Source: CAYWXK01 sp964462515 (GTDB lineage Bacteria; Planctomycetota; Phycisphaerae; Sedimentisphaerales; Anaerobacaceae). From it: 64,000 nucleotides of DNA. The first letter of the stretch is position 1. Every line of letters starts with the position of its first letter. The stretch spans positions 1-64,000 of the forward strand of contig CAYWXK010000010.1 of the NCBI GenBank assembly GCA_964462515.1, written 5' to 3'. The notes under the pieces are model-generated. The model did no database searches. It worked only from the letters and a program-made list of their open reading frames with translations, and had not been told where the DNA came from. A program made the translations under genes and the position numbers. Positions 7,451 to 16,442 of this stretch are shown in pieces.

Positions 7451-9697
7451 ATGAATTTTTGTATTGATGACACCCGCAAAAAGCCGGTGCCAAAGTTAAA
7501 AGAGCTTATCAGAGATGGGATTATCACATTAGATGACGCAAAGGATTGGCTGCGGACAATTTACGAAATCCGGTTTTTCGAGGAGAAGGTTTATGACCTT
7601 TTAGGTCAGAATATCATAAAAGGCGCATCACATCTTTACGCCGGCGAAGAGGCCGTTGCGGTGGGAGCCATTGCCACGATCGAGCGCGGCGACGTCATTG
7701 CTTCAACACATCGCGGCCACGGGCACTGCGGCGCCATCGGAAACAAATACTGCGACAGCGAAACTGACCGCCAGAGACACTGGAACCAGATGATGGCTGA
7801 GCTGATGGGCAAAGAGACCGGCTACTGCAAAGGCAGAGGCGGCTCAATGCACATCGCCGAAGTAGAGAAAAATAACAACCTCGGCTCAACCGGCATTGTC
7901 GGCGGCAACCAGGCGCCGGCAGTCGGAGCGGCGTTTGCGGAAAAATACAAAAAGACCGGCAAGGTCGTGCTTTCATTTTTCGGCGACGGCTCAACCAACT
8001 GCGGCAGCTTCCACGAGTCAATGAATATGGCGGCAACCTTCAAGGTGCCAATGGTGGCCATTATTGAAAACAACCTTTACGGGATGAGCGTGCCGTTCTG
8101 CGGCAGCGAGGTTAAAGGCACTCTAAGAGCCAGCAATCTCGTGGACATCGCGGTAAGAGGTGCCGCTTATGATGTGCCGGCTGTGATTGTTGATGGGCAG
8201 GATGTTGTTGCGGTATTTCTTGCGGTGCGAACGGCAGTAGAAAGGGCAAGAAAAGACTGCCAGATGACAATGATTGAAGCCAAGACCTATCGCTGGTATG
8301 GCCACAGCCGAAGCGACCCGCGAGAATATCGAACCAAAGCCGAGGAAAAATGCTGGCGAGAACGCGACCCTATTATCGTTTTAAGCCAAAAACTAATTGA
8401 AGAAAAACTCTGCGCACAGGAAGAGCTGGACAAGATAAAGGACAAAGCATTTTCAACAATTGAAACGGCCACGAAATTCGCAATGGATAGTCCCTGGCCT
8501 AATCCGGCAGACGTTGCAAAAGATGTCTATGTTGAGGAAAGTTACTCGCAGGAGATTATCGAATCAGAGAAGGCAATGGCGGCAAAGGTGATGGAGGCAA
8601 CAAATGCCTTCAATGAAATTGTCGCCTCATCCGGTGCCAGGACAAAGAAAGAAGCAGCCGAGCAAGCCCGAGCGCAGATTAAGGCCAGATACAATATGGA
8701 GCTTATGAATATCGCCCAGGCGGTTTCGCTCGCTCAGGCAGAAGAGATTAGAAGGGACAAGAACGTTGTCGTGATGGGCGAAGACGTCGGCCTTTACGGC
8801 GGAGCATATCAGGCAACACGGGGCTTGTTGGCTGAATTCGGCACCGAGAGGGTCATTGATACGGCAATATCGGAGGCGGCGATTGCCGGCGCCGCAGTTG
8901 GCGCAGCGCTTCGCGGTATGCGGCCGGTGGCTGAGATTATGTATGTGGATTTTGTTACGATAGCAATGGACCAGCTCGTTCACGTCGGCGCCTACAACCG
9001 CTATATGTTCGGCGGCAAGGCAAAGGTTCCGATGGTGCTGCGAACCGAAGGCGGCGTAGGCAGGTGCATCGCTGCTCACCACTCCGAGTCGCTGGAGGCT
9101 TGGCTTATGCACCCGCCGGGTCTTTATGTGGTTATGCCCTCAACGCCTTACGATGCAAAAGGATTGCTCAAGGCTGCTATACGCAGCGATAATCCGGTCG
9201 TGTTTATAGAGCATAAATCAACGTATGGTCAGGTAGGCCCGGTGCCGCAAGGCGATTACATAATTCCTCTTGGCGTCGCCGATATCAAAAGGCAGGGCAA
9301 AGACGCAACGATTGTCAGCTACAGCAGAATGGCGATGTTCTCACTGGATGCAGCCAAAATATTAGCTGAAAAGTATGATATTGATGCCGAGGTAATTGAT
9401 GTGCGAACGCTAAAGCCGCTGGACATAAAGACAATAGCAGAATCGGTCCGCAAAACAGGCCGGCTTATAACGGTCAGCGAAGGTTTCTGCACCTGCGGGG
9501 CAGGCAGAGAAATAACCTGCCGGTTTATGGAATACCAGTTTAGCGATGGTTCGTTCGGCTTTGATTATCTCGATGCGGCCCCGGTGAATCTCGCTGCACT
9601 GGACGTGCCGCCGCCGATGAGCGAGCCGTTGGAGTCGGCAAGCATTCCGAGTGTTGAAAAAATTGTTGAAGCAGTGAAAAAAATCGTTAGTGGATAA
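7451..9697 (+). CDS. Pyruvate dehydrogenase-type E1, alpha and beta subunits fused
   Basis: A 748-residue thiamine-diphosphate 2-oxoacid dehydrogenase E1. Residues about 25-370 are the alpha subunit, with the cofactor block GDGSTNCGSFHESMNMA from Gly178 and the GRGGSMH block of pyruvate/acetoin E1. Residues about 414-748 are the beta subunit (VVVMGEDVGLYGG, GMRPVAEIMYVDF, VVFIEHKSTYG). The roughly 40-residue linker is Ala/Lys/Glu-rich. The alpha and beta chains are usually separate genes, so this is a gene fusion. The E2 gene follows 74 bases downstream; no E3 is in the window. The substrate (pyruvate versus acetoin or a branched 2-oxoacid) cannot be fixed from sequence, although GSMH favours pyruvate or acetoin. 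A GGAG lies about 9 bases before the ATG. Confidence 0.9.
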   Translation: MNFCIDDTRKKPVPKLKELIRDGIITLDDAKDWLRTIYEIRFFEEKVYDLLGQNIIKGASHLYAGEEAVAVGAIATIERGDVIASTHRGHGHCGAIGNKYCDSETDRQRHWNQMMAELMGKETGYCKGRGGSMHIAEVEKNNNLGSTGIVGGNQAPAVGAAFAEKYKKTGKVVLSFFGDGSTNCGSFHESMNMAATFKVPMVAIIENNLYGMSVPFCGSEVKGTLRASNLVDIAVRGAAYDVPAVIVDGQDVVAVFLAVRTAVERARKDCQMTMIEAKTYRWYGHSRSDPREYRTKAEEKCWRERDPIIVLSQKLIEEKLCAQEELDKIKDKAFSTIETATKFAMDSPWPNPADVAKDVYVEESYSQEIIESEKAMAAKVMEATNAFNEIVASSGARTKKEAAEQARAQIKARYNMELMNIAQAVSLAQAEEIRRDKNVVVMGEDVGLYGGAYQATRGLLAEFGTERVIDTAISEAAIAGAAVGAALRGMRPVAEIMYVDFVTIAMDQLVHVGAYNRYMFGGKAKVPMVLRTEGGVGRCIAAHHSESLEAWLMHPPGLYVVMPSTPYDAKGLLKAAIRSDNPVVFIEHKSTYGQVGPVPQGDYIIPLGVADIKRQGKDATIVSYSRMAMFSLDAAKILAEKYDIDAEVIDVRTLKPLDIKTIAESVRKTGRLITVSEGFCTCGAGREITCRFMEYQFSDGSFGFDYLDAAPVNLAALDVPPPMSEPLESASIPSVEKIVEAVKKIVSG

Positions 9698-9721
9698 TGG
9701 AAAATCGTTAATTGATAGTTG

Positions 9722-9758
9722 ACCCCGTTAGAAAGAGAAGTTGCCTTTCTAACGGGGT
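9722..9758. repeat. 14-bp-stem hairpin of the CCGTTAGAA repeat family
   Basis: ACCCCGTTAGAAAG (9722-9735) and CTTTCTAACGGGGT (9745-9758) are perfect inverted repeats around a 9-base loop. The same arms bound a 126-bp element at 52215-52340 and a 63-bp element inside mfd at 53229-53291. Here it sits in the short gap between the E1 and E2 genes, immediately before the E2 ribosome-binding site. No T-run follows, so it is a repeat and possible mRNA-processing structure rather than a terminator. Confidence 0.85.
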
Positions 9759-9771
9759 AGAGGAAATGTAA

Positions 9772-10992
9772 ATGGCAAGAGAAATCAGATTGCCGCAGCT
9801 TGGCGAAACAATGGACGTAGGAACAATCGTTAATTGTCTGATTAAGGTAGGCGACCAGGTCAAAAAAGGCCAGGTGATTTTTGAAATAGAGACCGATAAG
9901 GCCACATTGGAAATGGAATCACCGGCTGACGGTTTTGTAAAGCAAATTCTTGCTGAAGTGAATCAGTCGCTTCTGGTGGGAACGCCAATCTTGATTCTCG
10001 GCGAAAAAGATGAGCAAGTGCCGCAAAGCTTTATTGACTCGCTCAAAGCCGGCGCACCCGCCTCAGCGGTGGCGGCTGCACCTTCAGCAGCAGAACAAGT
10101 TAAGGCTGAGCCTGCAGCCGGCAAATCGGCAGGCAAAGTGCTGGCATCGCCGAGAGCAAAAAAGTTAGCTGAGAAACTTGGCGTCGATTTGACAAATCTT
10201 ACCGGGACCGGCCCTGGTGGAAAAATTACAGAAGAGGACGTCAAAGCAGCCGCTGCTACGAAGCCCACAAAGCCTGCTGTGCCAGCGGCCGCCGGAGCGG
10301 AGGTTAAGCTGGGCGATACCATACTGCTCAATCGGCTCCAGAAAATAACCGCTGAAAGGATGTTAAAATCGAAACGGGAAATCCCCTGCTTCTATCTGAC
10401 CGTTAAAGCCGATGTTACCGAGCTAGTGAAACTGCGAACCAAATTAAACGAAACAAACAATATAAAAATCTCCTACAATGATTTTATTATGAAGGCGGTC
10501 GCAATTGGTTTAGAGAAATTTCCGATTATGACAGGCCAATTGGCCGGCGACGCTATCAAATTGGCAGAAGCAATTCACGTTGGCCTGGCGATTTCGGTGC
10601 CGGATGGTCTTGTTGCGCCGGTCGTCAAAGATGTGAATAAGAAGGATGTCACCCAGATTGCACGCGATAGTCTGGCCCTGATAGAAAGGGCACGTAACAA
10701 TAGACTTTCACCTACCGATCTTGAAGGCGGCTGCATCACCGTAACCAACCTCGGTGCTTTCGGGATTGAGTCCTTTATCCCGATAGTTGTGCCCGGACAG
10801 TGCAGTATCCTCGGCATAGGCCAGATAACCGACACCTGCGTGCCGGATGATGGGAACATCTCAGTTCGCAAGCTTATGAATATGACCTTGTCAGTGGACC
10901 ACAAGGTTACCAATGGTGCTTATGCTGCACAATTTCTGGACTTTGTAAGAAAACTTCTGGAAGACACCTCAACCTTTGGAATTAAAAGTTAA
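9772..10992 (+). CDS. Dihydrolipoamide acyltransferase (E2) with altered catalytic motif
   Basis: A 406-residue E2 core subunit of the 2-oxoacid dehydrogenase complex. Residues 1-80 are a lipoyl domain with the lipoylated Lys43 in ETDKATLEM. An Ala/Pro linker and a peripheral subunit-binding domain (LASPRAKKLAEKLG, about 125-160) follow, then the catalytic domain (about 180-406). The C-terminal family motif, normally DHRxxDG, reads DHKVTNG (His377 to Asn381), so the conserved Asp is replaced by Asn. The rest of the acyltransferase domain looks intact (ITVTNLGAFGIESF). AGAGGA precedes the ATG by 7 bases. It forms an operon with the fused E1 gene. Confidence 0.92.
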   Translation: MAREIRLPQLGETMDVGTIVNCLIKVGDQVKKGQVIFEIETDKATLEMESPADGFVKQILAEVNQSLLVGTPILILGEKDEQVPQSFIDSLKAGAPASAVAAAPSAAEQVKAEPAAGKSAGKVLASPRAKKLAEKLGVDLTNLTGTGPGGKITEEDVKAAAATKPTKPAVPAAAGAEVKLGDTILLNRLQKITAERMLKSKREIPCFYLTVKADVTELVKLRTKLNETNNIKISYNDFIMKAVAIGLEKFPIMTGQLAGDAIKLAEAIHVGLAISVPDGLVAPVVKDVNKKDVTQIARDSLALIERARNNRLSPTDLEGGCITVTNLGAFGIESFIPIVVPGQCSILGIGQITDTCVPDDGNISVRKLMNMTLSVDHKVTNGAYAAQFLDFVRKLLEDTSTFGIKS

Positions 10993-11030
10993 GTTGCAAA
11001 TTTCAAATCTACAATAAAGGAGTGATTGCA

Positions 11031-12782
11031 ATGGCAAGGAAAATTGAGGCCGTATGCCTGCCGAATATAAGAAAAGTCACGCCGAAGGTCCCTGTTATCG
11101 GCGTTTTTGCAACCAGCGACCCGCGAATTGATAAAGAGAGCCGGCAGCGCTGTCAGAACATCGCAAAAATGGCTGCCGATACCATAAGCGGCTCTGTGGT
11201 TTTGCCTGATAAAACACCTGTGCCGGTGGTTTATTCCACCGTGCTGGTAGATGGCGAGGCGCAGGCTGACATCGTAGCGCAGCAGTTTCGTAAAGCCGGC
11301 GTCGATATTCTCGTATGTGTGCCGGACACCTGGGCATTTCCGCAGCTTACTACCATTTCATTGTTGCAGCAGTTTTCGTCAAACACACCCATAAATATCA
11401 CCTGCGGCAACAGCGGCCCCAAGCCCGGCGTGGTCTATGCTCACGCACTCAATGGCGCTATCAGCCAGTATGGGCGAATGGTTGCGCTAAATGTCGGAAC
11501 CTGGCCGGATACGGGAATGGAACCGAAAATGACCGACCAGACCGCAAAAGCTCTTATCGACTGGTGCTATGCAGCGGTAACGGTTGTTGCTTTGCGCGGC
11601 CGCAGAGTTGTAATCTTTGGCCACGATTCAATGGGAATGGAAACAGCACTTGCCCATATAATCCCGACGCGAAACACATTCGGCCTGGAAATTACACGCC
11701 TCGATATGAAACTTCTGGCTGATATGCTGAACAAAAAAGCGTATGACGAAAAGGAACTGAAAGCGCTGCGAGGCTGGGTCAATAAATATGTCGGCAACAG
11801 AGTGCAATTGCGTAATGAAGACGACAGCGAACGATTCAACAAAGAGCTGGCGATGTATCTAATTGTCCGTGACATTATGGCCGACTTAAACGCCGTTGGC
11901 GGCGGCTTTATGAGCCAACTGGAATGGGGCAGCGACAATCGAGGCATCCCACTGCCGGTGGCTGACGTGATGGAGTCCTTCTTTAACAGCACATTCGACC
12001 ATAGAGGCCGAAAGGCACCGCTCCCCTACGCTACCGAAGCCGATGTGCAGGGACTTTTGACGATGCTATTTATGACATATCTATCCGGCGGCAATCCACC
12101 TTTATTTATGGACTTTAGAAAGGTCTGGGAAGCGTGGGAAATCAAGGAGCTGGCTAAAAAGATTGGCATCAAATCTCTGGATAAAAAAGCAGACTGGTCC
12201 GCCAGAAGTGTGGCGGACTGGTTCAATAAAGGTCTGGTCGATGGCGACAATTCCGGAAGCGCCGCCTTCGATTGGGCAGCAAAACCAGGGGCGTCCATAA
12301 AAGAGATTATGGATGGCGTTAGTATGCCTCTTGCAGATGAATCTTATTTCCCCGGAGGCGGCAACTCGGTAACATTTATGACGCCGGCTGGAATCGAAGG
12401 TGTAGCCGGCCGGATGGCTTACAGCAGCACTACAGGATTATTTAGTATTGTTTGGGACGAGGCGCGAACAACCGAAGTGCCGAAAGAGCTCGGCCAGGCA
12501 ATGTGTAATCTTACTACGCCGACCTGGCCGCACACATTTGTCGTGCCGAAGTTCGCCAGTATGGTTGAGTATAAGCAATATCCGCCGGCCAATCATTTTC
12601 ATATGACCTGGAACTTGTCTGTCGCAAGATTGCAACACTGGATGGATTTAACCGGAGTATTGAGCGTTACGCCTTGGGCAGCCCGGCCAAAGTTCATCGA
12701 AGGTGTTGACAGACCTCAGCCGTTAATTCATCTGATAAACGGCGGCGAGGACACCTTCAAACTAATGAGGCCTCGCAGTTAG
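11031..12782 (+). CDS. fucI: L-fucose isomerase family protein
   Basis: A 583-residue protein similar along its length to L-fucose isomerase (FucI), which interconverts L-fucose and L-fuculose using a Mn ion. The three metal ligands known from E. coli FucI are recognisable in ATEADVQGL (Glu), FMDFRKVW (Asp) and ANHFHMTWNL (His). The block SQLEWGSDNRGIP resembles the substrate-binding region. Related isomerases (D-arabinose) cannot be excluded. An AAAGGAG site (11016-11022) places the start at ATG 11031 rather than the in-frame GTG at 11022. The stretch DWSARSVADW is encoded by a palindrome (12197-12218) that may be an inserted repeat. It lies between pdhC and nadE with small gaps. Confidence 0.82.
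   Translation: MARKIEAVCLPNIRKVTPKVPVIGVFATSDPRIDKESRQRCQNIAKMAADTISGSVVLPDKTPVPVVYSTVLVDGEAQADIVAQQFRKAGVDILVCVPDTWAFPQLTTISLLQQFSSNTPINITCGNSGPKPGVVYAHALNGAISQYGRMVALNVGTWPDTGMEPKMTDQTAKALIDWCYAAVTVVALRGRRVVIFGHDSMGMETALAHIIPTRNTFGLEITRLDMKLLADMLNKKAYDEKELKALRGWVNKYVGNRVQLRNEDDSERFNKELAMYLIVRDIMADLNAVGGGFMSQLEWGSDNRGIPLPVADVMESFFNSTFDHRGRKAPLPYATEADVQGLLTMLFMTYLSGGNPPLFMDFRKVWEAWEIKELAKKIGIKSLDKKADWSARSVADWFNKGLVDGDNSGSAAFDWAAKPGASIKEIMDGVSMPLADESYFPGGGNSVTFMTPAGIEGVAGRMAYSSTTGLFSIVWDEARTTEVPKELGQAMCNLTTPTWPHTFVVPKFASMVEYKQYPPANHFHMTWNLSVARLQHWMDLTGVLSVTPWAARPKFIEGVDRPQPLIHLINGGEDTFKLMRPRS
12197..12218. repeat. CCGCC/GGCGG hairpin inside the fucose isomerase gene
   Basis: GTCCGCCA (12197-12204) and TGGCGGAC (12211-12218) form a perfect 8-bp stem around a 6-base loop in the coding strand. 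The block AAGTGTGGCGGA is shared with 6895-6906 inside another gene, supporting a repeat origin. Confidence 0.6.
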
Positions 12783-12791
12783 GAGTTCTGT

Positions 12792-14504
12792 TTGGTGCGA
12801 ATCGCATTAGGGCAATTCAATGCTGTAGTAGGTGATTTACCCGGCAACGCCGAAAAAATGCGCACAATCTACGACGAGGCAGCCCGTTCCAATGCAGATT
12901 TAGTAGTGTTCCCTGAACTGGCTGTTTGTGGCTACCCGCCGGAAGATTTGCTGCTAAAAAAGCATTTTTTAGAAGACACCCGATTAGCAATTGAGAAACT
13001 TGCCCGCCAGACGTTCGGCGAGTTGGCCGCCGATTGTCCCGATAGAACTATGATAGTCGGCTTCGCTGAGAGTTTCCAAGGCAATAGCTACAACTCCGGG
13101 GCCATCCTGCAGGGTGGCCGAATAAGCAAAATCTACCGAAAAAGTATGCTGCCAAATTACGGCGTCTTCGATGAGCGAAGATATTTCCAGTCCGGCGACA
13201 AACCGCTCATTATCAACCTAAAAGGCCTTAACATCGCCATTACAATTTGCTTCGATATCTGGGATATAGTTTGGCTTAAAAATTTCCTCGAAAGTGCCGG
13301 GCAAATCCAGGTCATTATAAACATCTCAGCCTCCCCCTTTAATGTGGGCAAGATTAAGAAAAGGCAGCAAATACTTAGCCGCTGCGCAAAAGAGTTCAAT
13401 TGTGCAATTTGCTACTGCAATCTTGTCGGCGGCCAGGACGAGTTAGTTTTTGATGGCCGAAGTATGTTTGCCGACTCAACAGGCAGAATTATTTCACAAG
13501 CCAAGGCATTTGATGAGGACCTAATAATCGCTGATGTTACTGCCTTAACCAATGGGGGGGTAGAGGTTAAGCCGTTACAACCTCCAGCCCCACAGCCGGC
13601 TAATCTTACCGATGAAATCTATCAGGCGCTCGTTCTCGGCACAAGAGATTACGCGCGCAAAAATGGATTTAAGAAAGTCCTGCTCGGCCTGAGCGGAGGC
13701 ATAGACTCCTCAGTTACTGCTGCTATCGCCGTTACCGCTTTGGGGGCAGAGAACGTTACTGGTATTACAATGCCAACAAGATTCAACAGCACTGAAACAA
13801 TCGCCGACGCCGGCAAATTAGCAAAGAATCTGGGCATCGAATTTTTAACCATTCCCATCGAGCCGGTCCTCAAACAATTCGACGATGCGCTAAAGACATC
13901 TCCCGTCTGGACAAACAATGGTTCGACAGGCTCACCATCCCGAGCGGAGTCGAGGGAAAGTATCGCCTACGAGAATTTGCAGGCCAGAATCCGCGGCTGT
14001 ATTTTAATGTCACTAAGTAATCAATCTGGCGCACTGGTCTTAACGACCGGCAACAAAAGCGAAACAGCGGTCGGCTACACAACCCTCTACGGCGACACTG
14101 CCGGCGGCTTTGCCGTGATAAAAGACGTGCCGAAAACTATGGTCTATAAATTAGCTGAACATATAAACAGAATATCTGCTCGCCAAATCATACCTCAGGA
14201 TGTAATTACCAGAGCGCCCAGCGCCGAGCTAAGGCCCGACCAGAAAGATACCGACTCTCTGCCGGATTATGATTTACTCGATAAAATCCTCGAAGGCTAC
14301 GTAGAAGAAGACAAGTCCCCACAAGAGCTAATCAAATCGGGCTTGCCGGCGGATGTAGTCCATCGTGTCATCCTTATGGTTGACCGAAATGAATATAAAA
14401 GAAGACTTTCTCCGCCGGGAATAAAAATTACGCCGAAGGCCTTTGGAAAAGACCGGCGGCTACCAATCACAAACCGCTATATCTCCCGTGCCAATACTAC
14501 ATAG
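12792..14504 (+). CDS. nadE: Glutamine-dependent NAD+ synthetase
   Basis: A 570-residue cytoplasmic enzyme amidating deamido-NAD+ to NAD+ with ammonia released from glutamine. Residues about 1-260 are the nitrilase-type glutaminase, with the triad Glu42 (FPELAVCGYPPE), Lys (YRKSMLPNYG) and Cys (AITICFDIWD). Residues about 280-570 are the synthetase with the PP-loop SGGIDSSV. A 12-codon segment (GSTGSPSRAESR region, bases 13922-13957) before the ENLQARIRG motif is encoded by a copy of a dispersed repeat. An AGGAG lies just after the fucose isomerase stop. Start is TTG 12792 or GTG 12795, the latter better spaced (9 bases). nadA is encoded at 35250-36167. Confidence 0.95.
   Translation: MVRIALGQFNAVVGDLPGNAEKMRTIYDEAARSNADLVVFPELAVCGYPPEDLLLKKHFLEDTRLAIEKLARQTFGELAADCPDRTMIVGFAESFQGNSYNSGAILQGGRISKIYRKSMLPNYGVFDERRYFQSGDKPLIINLKGLNIAITICFDIWDIVWLKNFLESAGQIQVIINISASPFNVGKIKKRQQILSRCAKEFNCAICYCNLVGGQDELVFDGRSMFADSTGRIISQAKAFDEDLIIADVTALTNGGVEVKPLQPPAPQPANLTDEIYQALVLGTRDYARKNGFKKVLLGLSGGIDSSVTAAIAVTALGAENVTGITMPTRFNSTETIADAGKLAKNLGIEFLTIPIEPVLKQFDDALKTSPVWTNNGSTGSPSRAESRESIAYENLQARIRGCILMSLSNQSGALVLTTGNKSETAVGYTTLYGDTAGGFAVIKDVPKTMVYKLAEHINRISARQIIPQDVITRAPSAELRPDQKDTDSLPDYDLLDKILEGYVEEDKSPQELIKSGLPADVVHRVILMVDRNEYKRRLSPPGIKITPKAFGKDRRLPITNRYISRANTT
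13922..13957. repeat. 36-bp dispersed repeat within nadE
   Basis: The segment beginning TTCGACAGGCTCACCATCC matches, in inverse orientation and with only three differences over 36 bases, the intergenic element at 63396-63431. It is a multiple of three long and leaves nadE open. It adds a Ser/Gly/Arg-rich loop immediately before a conserved synthetase motif. Confidence 0.85.
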
Positions 14505-14655
14505 CGGGGTTTATTCCTCTTCATAGGCTGGGCTTCCTGCTCCGACTTGGCCTCTGCCGAGACGAGTCAGCCCACCAATTCTCTGGACAAAACCGCATCT
14601 AATTTGGTAAAATATTATAAGTCTTAAAATTTGCAGTTTTCTTTCAGAGAGAAAA

Positions 14656-16329
14656 ATGAAGAAGTTAACGTTTCTCTTAGCTTATCTACTTCTGGTAATC
14701 TTTTGTCAGGTCCAAACTGTCGAGGCGGCGACAATAGGTCCTGCTTTAGGCCTTATGTTCATAGACGTAGGACCGCTTCCGCCGCCGATAGTTACAGAAA
14801 ACTGCGTGGAAATCTGCCTGAACAGCAGGTACTCACAGCATAGTCTGAGTGGCACTGCCACTGACCAGCAGATAAGTAATATTGTATGGGCTGCAGGAAA
14901 AGCCCCGTTCACAGGGACTTACAGGAATATATATGTCGTTACACCAACCGGGACATATTTATATGACCCAATCGGCCACTCACTAAGCTGGTATTCGAGT
15001 GAGGTGGTGTCTGGGGCTGCCTTCGCAATTAGATATGAAAGCGAGCTTGATTTCGATTCCGGGGTCTCGTTTATGCCGGCACTGCTTGCATCTGTTTCTC
15101 TGTGGAAGAGCACTCAATCCGCCGTGGCGAACTGCCCAAAAGGACTTGGATACCCGACGACAAGGTTGTTTTTCGGGGTCCAGACAGTTAAAGGGCTGAC
15201 ATCTGCATTGTCAGCGCATTCTTCTATACCACAAGGTCAGCCCGGCTGGCTGCCGGACCCTTGCACCACGGGTGAAAACAATCTTGAAGAAGTGCTTGGC
15301 AATCTGAAATACGTCAGCAGTTTTACTCAAACGAATTTGACACTGCAGCAAATCTCCCAGATTCTATGGGCAGGATATGGCTGCACCGCTCATACAACAT
15401 CTAACAATAAGGCAGGCTTGACCGTTCCTTCGGCTTATGCCAACTATTATTTAACCCAGCGCATTTATCTGGCAAACGAAAATGGCGTTTATCGTTATCA
15501 CAATAGAAATCCCAGCACAGACACGACTAAAAGAGACCACAGAATCGAGCAAATAAACGCCGCTGATGTTAGAGGCGCTCTGCAATCTGCCGTCAGCGGT
15601 TTGCCGCAGGCGCCGTGTTACGTCATACTTTGTCTTAATTCAACCGATGTAGGACAGGAGTTCGCTCGTTTGGAAACGGGTTTTGTAGCCGGCAATTTGC
15701 TTATCCAGGCTGCTGCAATTGATTTAGGTTGTAACTTCAAGACTAAACTGACCTCGACCGAGCAAGGAAGTATCCAGTCCGCTGCAAATATACCCGCATC
15801 GCACATCCCCCAGGCGATAGTCAGCTTAGGGCCGACAGGAGCGTTGGTATCTATTTACGTGGGTCTTCAAGGTGATGGCCGCCCTTATGCAGGGTGGGTC
15901 GTTCCATTGACCGTCAGGTTCTTTTCGCCGGGAGCTGATGTCCTAAACGATATTCCGACCTACCAGTTCCAATTGACCACTAAAAAGATAATTAACTCGG
16001 CTGTCTGCGAGGCTGCTGGTGTTGCGCCGGGCACCTATGATATCACCGCGCTTAGCGAGCATACTCTAATGAACGTCAAAAGAAGCGTAGTCATTATGGC
16101 GCCAAAGACGTCAGTGAACCTGGGCACACTTCGGGAAGGCAACGCCAACCAGGATAACATAATTGATTTTGGCGATTATGCCATTCTGGCGATGTGCTGG
16201 CTGGCGTCCCAATCGCAGGCCGAGTTCAACGCTATGACGGATTTCGACCGCAATGGCCTTATAAACAATTCTGACCTTCGTCTGTTGGCTGCCAGCTGGC
16301 TGAGCATCTCCCCGGCAGAAATCCCGTAG
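14656..16329 (+). CDS. Secreted tandem SagB/nitroreductase-like protein with dockerin-like tail
   Basis: A 557-residue protein with a signal peptide (about 1-23, ending TVEAAT). Two similar segments, about 50-200 and 215-400, each carry the start of a SagB-type nitroreductase domain: 'QQISNIVWAAG' then 'GTYLYDP', and 'QQISQILWAGYG' then 'GVYRYHN'. The second also has VPSAYANYYLTQ and the later GFVAGNLLIQAAAIDLGC helix. The N-terminal Arg residues that bind flavin phosphate in true nitroreductases are not evident, so flavin binding is uncertain. The C-terminus holds two dockerin-like repeats (ANQDNIIDFGDYAIL and DFDRNGLINNSDLRLL). It is a rare domain combination. Neighbours are a membrane protein and a radical SAM gene. 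Confidence 0.6.
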   Translation: MKKLTFLLAYLLLVIFCQVQTVEAATIGPALGLMFIDVGPLPPPIVTENCVEICLNSRYSQHSLSGTATDQQISNIVWAAGKAPFTGTYRNIYVVTPTGTYLYDPIGHSLSWYSSEVVSGAAFAIRYESELDFDSGVSFMPALLASVSLWKSTQSAVANCPKGLGYPTTRLFFGVQTVKGLTSALSAHSSIPQGQPGWLPDPCTTGENNLEEVLGNLKYVSSFTQTNLTLQQISQILWAGYGCTAHTTSNNKAGLTVPSAYANYYLTQRIYLANENGVYRYHNRNPSTDTTKRDHRIEQINAADVRGALQSAVSGLPQAPCYVILCLNSTDVGQEFARLETGFVAGNLLIQAAAIDLGCNFKTKLTSTEQGSIQSAANIPASHIPQAIVSLGPTGALVSIYVGLQGDGRPYAGWVVPLTVRFFSPGADVLNDIPTYQFQLTTKKIINSAVCEAAGVAPGTYDITALSEHTLMNVKRSVVIMAPKTSVNLGTLREGNANQDNIIDFGDYAILAMCWLASQSQAEFNAMTDFDRNGLINNSDLRLLAASWLSISPAEIP

Positions 16330-16442
16330 GTTGCAAAAACTCATACGACCAATATAGAGCTGTGGCAGCCCTTGCGAAATTCGTCACCTATAGGAAAGCT
16401 CAGCTCAATACAAAAGCTTAGGACCGTCAAATAGAGGTGTTC

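Noticed and set aside
8627..9112. Antisense frame opposite the E1 gene
   Set aside because: Lies entirely within the conserved E1 alpha-beta region on the other strand.
9722..9758. Hairpin as a rho-independent terminator between E1 and E2
   Set aside because: No T-run follows, the E2 gene needs the same transcript, and the arms are shared with elements elsewhere, so a repeat explains it better.
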